From JBHJGU01 sp050331475 (GTDB taxonomy: Bacteria; Pseudomonadota; Alphaproteobacteria; Caulobacterales; Maricaulaceae): 32,664 nt of DNA. The stretch covers positions 1 through 32,664 of the forward strand of contig JBHJGU010000066.1 in NCBI GenBank assembly GCA_050331475.1, in the 5' to 3' direction. A program made the position numbers and the translations under genes. The stretch's first letter is position 1, and each line of letters begins with the position of its first letter. Below, one piece after another: positions 29,294-32,664 of this stretch. The notes below the pieces were generated by a model. That model saw only the letters and a list, made by a program, of their open reading frames with translations, did no database searches and was not told the origin of the DNA.

Positions 29294-32236
29294 TTAACCG
29301 ACCAAGAAGTCCGCCAGCGTGACCGGGTCCTCCAGCGGATGGATCAACGCGCCTAACGGATCGTCGGTGATTTGCGTGATCCCAGCCGACTCAGCGGCCG
29401 TCCCCGCCTCCGGCGCCGTCGTATTCGCCTCAAGGATCGCCCCAAGGCTCGGCGCCGCTTGCCCACCGCTGTTGAGGAAATCGATCAAGGACGCCGCGCG
29501 TTCGATCAACCCATCCAATTGCTCCTGCGACGGCGCGAAGCTTGTCGCCGGCGGTGCAGCGACTTCAAAGGCGAATGTGGTGTTCACCCCATCATTGGTG
29601 ATGACCACGTCCAGGCCTGCAGCGATACCCAGGGTGAAGCTGGCGTCCGACGCTCCGTCCCCATCCAAGTCTACCGAGGTGACGCCGTCTGCGCCGATCG
29701 TCACTTGATCCGCTTCAAACACGTCACCGGTGAACAGCAAAATGTCGTCCGCGGTCAAGCCGTTGATCGTGTCCCCGGCGAAACCGCCCAGCAAGCCGCC
29801 CACGATCGTATCCGCGCCCGCGCCGCCGTCAATGACGTCCGCGCCGAGACCGCCGGCGATGACGTCGTCGCCCTCGCCGCCCAAGATCGTATCTGCGCCC
29901 GCGCCGCCTTGAATGTTGTCGGCCCCGGCCGCGCCGTTGATCGTATCCGCGCCGTCGCCGCCCTCGATAAAGTCCGCTCCCGCGCCGCCGCCAATGGTGT
30001 CTTGGCCATTGCCGCCCAAGATCGTGTCCGACCCCTCGCCGCCGAACAAGAAGTCGAAATTATCGCCGCCGTCGATGATGTCGTCGCCAAAACCGCCCTG
30101 GATGATGTCCGAGCCCGTATTGCCGACAATGAAATCATCGCCTTGATTGCCCGCGAGAAAATCAACGCCGTCTTCGCCCGCGATCATGTCGTCGCCGTCG
30201 CCGCCGGTGATGATGTCATTACCGGAGCCCGTGATTGAGCCGTCGCCGCCGAAGATTAAGTCATCGCCTGCGCCCGCGAAGATAATATCATCACCGCCAA
30301 AACCAGCGAAAACATTATCCTCACCGTCGCCTTGGAACGCGTCGTCGAAATCCGTGCCAATCGCGCCTTCAACATCGGTAACCACATCGACGACCGTGAC
30401 GCCCGCGCTGTTCACATAAGCGATCTCGTCGGTGTTAAAGTTCAGCTCGACGCCAAAGGGAATGTCGCTGAGATCAACGAAGTCGAACCCTTCGCCGCCA
30501 TCGACCACATCTGCGCCGACACCCGGCGCGATGATATCATCGCCGTCGCCGCCTGCGATCACGTCCGATCCCGGGCCGCCGATCAAAACATCGTCGCCGC
30601 CCAAACCGTCGATGACATCATTCCCCCCCAGACCGTCGATGAAGTCATCACCCTCCGTTCCGACTAAGTCATCGTCGCCATCCGTCGCGCCCACATCGTC
30701 GGCGATCGCGCCAAGCTCGAAGGTGAAGGTGACGTCTTGTTCCTCGTCCGAGACCAGCAGCAACGGCGCGCCCGTGGGGCTGTCGGCCGCAGACACGAAG
30801 GCGAGCCCTTCAGGCGACACGAGATCGTCAAGGTCTTCGCCCTCCACCGGATCGAACGGAACTTCGACAATGCCGGCGAAGGTCGGCGCCGTGGGGTCCT
30901 CCACATTGAAGATCAACACAGAGGCCGATCGCTCCAACCCGACGAACAAAAAGGTCTCGCCGTCGATCACGCCCGCAACGACACCCTCAGGCTCTGCGCC
31001 GGCGTCGTCGCTGCGCGCATCATTGAACAGGTCGGGGAATTCGGCGGCGAGGAATTCGTCGATGAACGAACCACTGTCGAAGACGATATTGCCCTCGGAG
31101 TCGAGGATCGAGAACGACCGGCCGCCAAAAGCCAATAATTCGTCTAAGTCGCCGTCCCCGTCCGTGTCCCCAGAAAACAAAGACACTTCCAAACGGCCCA
31201 AATTCTCAGGCAACTGCAACGTCGCCGCATCCGGGAAGAGTGTCGGATCAAGCACCGCGTCTTCGATCCGCACCACATCGTCGTCGAAGCTGTCGCCTTC
31301 ATTGACGATCGCGAAGAAGGTTGCGCCATCAATGTCGAAGCTCGCCACGGCGTCGGGCTGGAGGAACCCTTCAACAAACGGCACAGGCGCGAGATTGGCG
31401 CCGCCATCCTCGTCGCTGACGTCAAACGCCACCCCCGGCGCGTCAAAATCTTGAGTGCCGAGAGGGATAATGTCCGTGAAAGCCGGGCTCGCCAGCGTCA
31501 GGTCCAAAACCCCGATGGCGTTGTTTTCTTGCAAGCTGACGAAGGCGAAATTGCCGTCGGAGGACACCGAGACGAATTCCGGTTCCGTCCCAAGGCTGAC
31601 AGAGATGTCCCCGCCGTCTTCGGAGAACAATCGGAAGCCTTCGGCGATCAAAGCGTCCGCGTCGGCTTCAAAGTTCGCGAAGCCGACGAAATCCACCTCA
31701 CCGGTGGCCACCGTGACGATCGCCACCCCGCCGGGCAAGTCATCGCCCTCGCCTTCGATGGCGACGAGCACGAAATCGCCGTCGGGGGTAAAGGTCACCG
31801 CATCAGGGCCGGCGGGGATTTCGACGAATGACAGGGTGGCCTCAGGGTTATCCGCCTCGAAAAACACCAGGCCGGCCGGATCGTCGCCCGCATCCGCGGC
31901 GAAAGCCACCAGCCCATTGGACGCCGCCACCGAGGTGGCCTCGTCAAAGCCCAAGCCCGTCGCCACACCAAGACCGACCACATCGAGGAACGTAATCTGC
32001 TCGCCGGTGGCCAAGTCGAAGATATCGACGAACTCGCCGCCGGCGACGAAGAATTGCCCGGACGCCGCGTCCACCGCAACGATTTCCGCGGTGTCGGTGC
32101 CAAACGCCGTGCTGATCAAGGTCGCCGACAGTGTCGGCGCGACCTCTAAGGACGCGGTGACCGGCGTTTGGAACTCCACGCCCTCCGCAGCGACGGTGTT
32201 AGCGACTTCGAACATGTCAAAATCTTGGCTGTCCAT
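29294..32236 (-). CDS. RTX calcium-binding protein with choice-of-anchor I type N-terminal domain, type I secretion substrate
   Basis: This is a 980-residue extracellular protein without a signal peptide. Residues about 40-520 look like the choice-of-anchor I beta-propeller family, which includes phosphatase/esterase-like secreted proteins. Family landmarks are LLAFGGRSFSILD, ARSDDAGAEPEGV, FLFVGLERSASVLIFNV and SPEGLAFV. Residues about 527-829 hold more than twenty GGxGxDxxx-type nonapeptides in two blocks, separated by a non-repeat beta segment; these fold as a calcium-loaded beta-roll. The tail (830-980) ends DPVTLADFLVG, a plausible uncleaved secretion signal. I find no Lys, Cys or Trp in the whole sequence, only seven Arg and a great excess of Asp/Glu. 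AGGGGTGG lies about nine bases before ATG 32236. The exporter genes lie directly downstream. Confidence 0.9.
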   Translation of the reverse strand: MDSQDFDMFEVANTVAAEGVEFQTPVTASLEVAPTLSATLISTAFGTDTAEIVAVDAASGQFFVAGGEFVDIFDLATGEQITFLDVVGLGVATGLGFDEATSVAASNGLVAFAADAGDDPAGLVFFEADNPEATLSFVEIPAGPDAVTFTPDGDFVLVAIEGEGDDLPGGVAIVTVATGEVDFVGFANFEADADALIAEGFRLFSEDGGDISVSLGTEPEFVSVSSDGNFAFVSLQENNAIGVLDLTLASPAFTDIIPLGTQDFDAPGVAFDVSDEDGGANLAPVPFVEGFLQPDAVASFDIDGATFFAIVNEGDSFDDDVVRIEDAVLDPTLFPDAATLQLPENLGRLEVSLFSGDTDGDGDLDELLAFGGRSFSILDSEGNIVFDSGSFIDEFLAAEFPDLFNDARSDDAGAEPEGVVAGVIDGETFLFVGLERSASVLIFNVEDPTAPTFAGIVEVPFDPVEGEDLDDLVSPEGLAFVSAADSPTGAPLLLVSDEEQDVTFTFELGAIADDVGATDGDDDLVGTEGDDFIDGLGGNDVIDGLGGDDVLIGGPGSDVIAGGDGDDIIAPGVGADVVDGGEGFDFVDLSDIPFGVELNFNTDEIAYVNSAGVTVVDVVTDVEGAIGTDFDDAFQGDGEDNVFAGFGGDDIIFAGAGDDLIFGGDGSITGSGNDIITGGDGDDMIAGEDGVDFLAGNQGDDFIVGNTGSDIIQGGFGDDIIDGGDNFDFLFGGEGSDTILGGNGQDTIGGGAGADFIEGGDGADTINGAAGADNIQGGAGADTILGGEGDDVIAGGLGADVIDGGAGADTIVGGLLGGFAGDTINGLTADDILLFTGDVFEADQVTIGADGVTSVDLDGDGASDASFTLGIAAGLDVVITNDGVNTTFAFEVAAPPATSFAPSQEQLDGLIERAASLIDFLNSGGQAAPSLGAILEANTTAPEAGTAAESAGITQITDDPLGALIHPLEDPVTLADFLVG

Positions 32237-32264
32237 GACTTAACCACCCCTATCCGCTGCCTGA

Positions 32265-32282
32265 AACGCGCGAGCGCGCGTT
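32265..32282. repeat. Short perfect palindrome upstream of the RTX gene
   Basis: AACGCGCG-AG-CGCGCGTT is a perfect 8-bp inverted repeat 29 bases upstream of the RTX start codon. It falls in the leader of that gene and could be an operator or an mRNA 5' structure. Confidence 0.35.
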
Positions 32283-32442
32283 CGTCTGACATATCCGCCC
32301 GCACGAAACAGGCCACGAAGATCCTTCGCCGCCTGAACGTTGAATTTCACAAGGGCCTTTTACCCCGGATCGCCCACTCGAACAACGCAAGCTCCCGCCG
32401 AAATCGCAGGACCGCGGCGGGGAAACGCAGGGCTTAACGCCG
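32283..32442. other. Non-coding upstream region of the secretion unit
   Basis: I see no supported gene in these 160 bases. They should hold the promoter for the leftward RTX-exporter unit, but I cannot identify hexamers with confidence. Confidence 0.3.
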
Positions 32443-32470
32443 CAAGGGGTCGAGCACGCTCGACCCCTTG
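32443..32470. terminator. Strong hairpin at the right edge
   Basis: CAAGGGGTCGAGC (32443-32455) and GCTCGACCCCTTG (32458-32470) form a perfect 13-bp stem with a two-base (realistically four-base) loop. It lies 27 bases past the stop of the leftward small membrane ORF and probably separates that transcript from the secretion unit. No T-run follows on either strand. Confidence 0.65.
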
Positions 32471-32497
32471 CCGCTTAAACCCAGTCCGAAGGTTAGA

Positions 32498-32664
32498 TCA
32501 GACCCACAGGCCCGGATCGACCAAATCGTCGAAGCCGGCGGCCCCAATCGCGGCCGTGTACACGGCGAGACCCCCCACTTTCAAAACGTCAATGAAGAAG
32601 AAGTAGAACACAATAAAAGACGCCACCACGTGCATATATACCAACTCCGCAAGAAAAAAGCATT
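32498..32664 (-). CDS. Small membrane protein or C-terminus of a membrane protein, partial
   Basis: A minus-strand frame ends with TGA at 32498-32500 and is open to the window edge. From ATG 32635, with GGAG nine bases upstream, it would encode a 45-residue protein. That protein has a very aromatic hydrophobic segment (VVASFIVFYFFFIDVL), a second mild hydrophobic stretch (GGLAVYTAAIGAAGF) and the end DDLVDPGLWV. Without the upstream ATG the frame continues as CFFLAELVY, also membrane-like, so this could equally be the tail of a larger protein. I do not recognise the family. A strong hairpin follows the stop, as expected at a gene end. Confidence 0.5.
   Translation of the reverse strand, partial: CFFLAELVYMHVVASFIVFYFFFIDVLKVGGLAVYTAAIGAAGFDDLVDPGLWV

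Noticed and set aside
29750..30660. Tandem short DNA repeats that look CRISPR-like at first glance
   Set aside because: The period is 27 bases and encodes GGxGxDxxx nonapeptides in frame; repeats are imperfect and there are no unique spacers or cas genes.
29372..32243. Several long plus-strand open frames opposite the RTX gene, some strikingly Ser/Pro/Lys-rich
   Set aside because: They are the complement of Asp/Gly/Glu-rich codons of the RTX protein; the repeat pattern in the antisense product mirrors the nonapeptides and has no independent support.

Overview
The window is GC-rich, densely coded DNA from an alphaproteobacterium. The sulfolipid synthase, the gene-transfer-agent-type holin, the short-chain fatty acyl regulator family and the general gene style fit the Caulobacterales/Maricaulales/Hyphomonadaceae neighbourhood, but that placement is inference. 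I see no rRNA, tRNA, CRISPR array, transposase or integrase.

Left part (1-4500). A decayed 2-oxoglutarate/Fe(II) oxygenase-like gene runs off the left edge. Next come a UDP-sulfoquinovose synthase (sqdB), an exported methyltransferase-like protein, and a convergent XRE-family regulator. A two-gene lysis cassette follows on the minus strand: an M15-type endolysin whose stop overlaps the start of a three-TM holin of the gene-transfer-agent release family.

Carbon metabolism block (4638-15966). mutA, mutB, a YbjQ-family gene, an unrecognised 54-residue ORF and meaB form a tight plus-strand unit for propionyl-CoA/methylmalonyl-CoA conversion to succinyl-CoA. A membrane-tethered helix-hairpin-helix protein converges on meaB. 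A short-chain fatty acyl regulator (RamB/ScfR type) is divergent from aceA (isocitrate lyase). aceA is followed by an intrinsic terminator, an RraA-like aldolase/decarboxylase gene and aceB (malate synthase). Together these handle C2 and C3 acyl-CoA units: methylmalonyl-CoA mutase feeds succinyl-CoA and the glyoxylate shunt yields malate.

Uptake and hydrolysis block (15967-22241). After a nested palindromic repeat and a bidirectional terminator come a TonB-dependent receptor (minus) and, divergent from it, a secreted S9-family peptidase and a nitrilase (plus).

Secretion block (22238-32236, all minus strand). In transcription order these are a 980-residue RTX protein with a choice-of-anchor I type N-terminal domain, a TolC-type outer membrane protein, an LssB-type ABC exporter without the usual C39-like domain, an HlyD-type adaptor, and a PAS/PAS hybrid histidine kinase. 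This looks like a complete type I secretion system beside its own substrate, perhaps with a sensor at the end of the unit. The RTX protein appears to contain no lysine, cysteine or tryptophan. The right edge holds a strong hairpin and a short membrane-protein reading frame that stays open to the end of the window.
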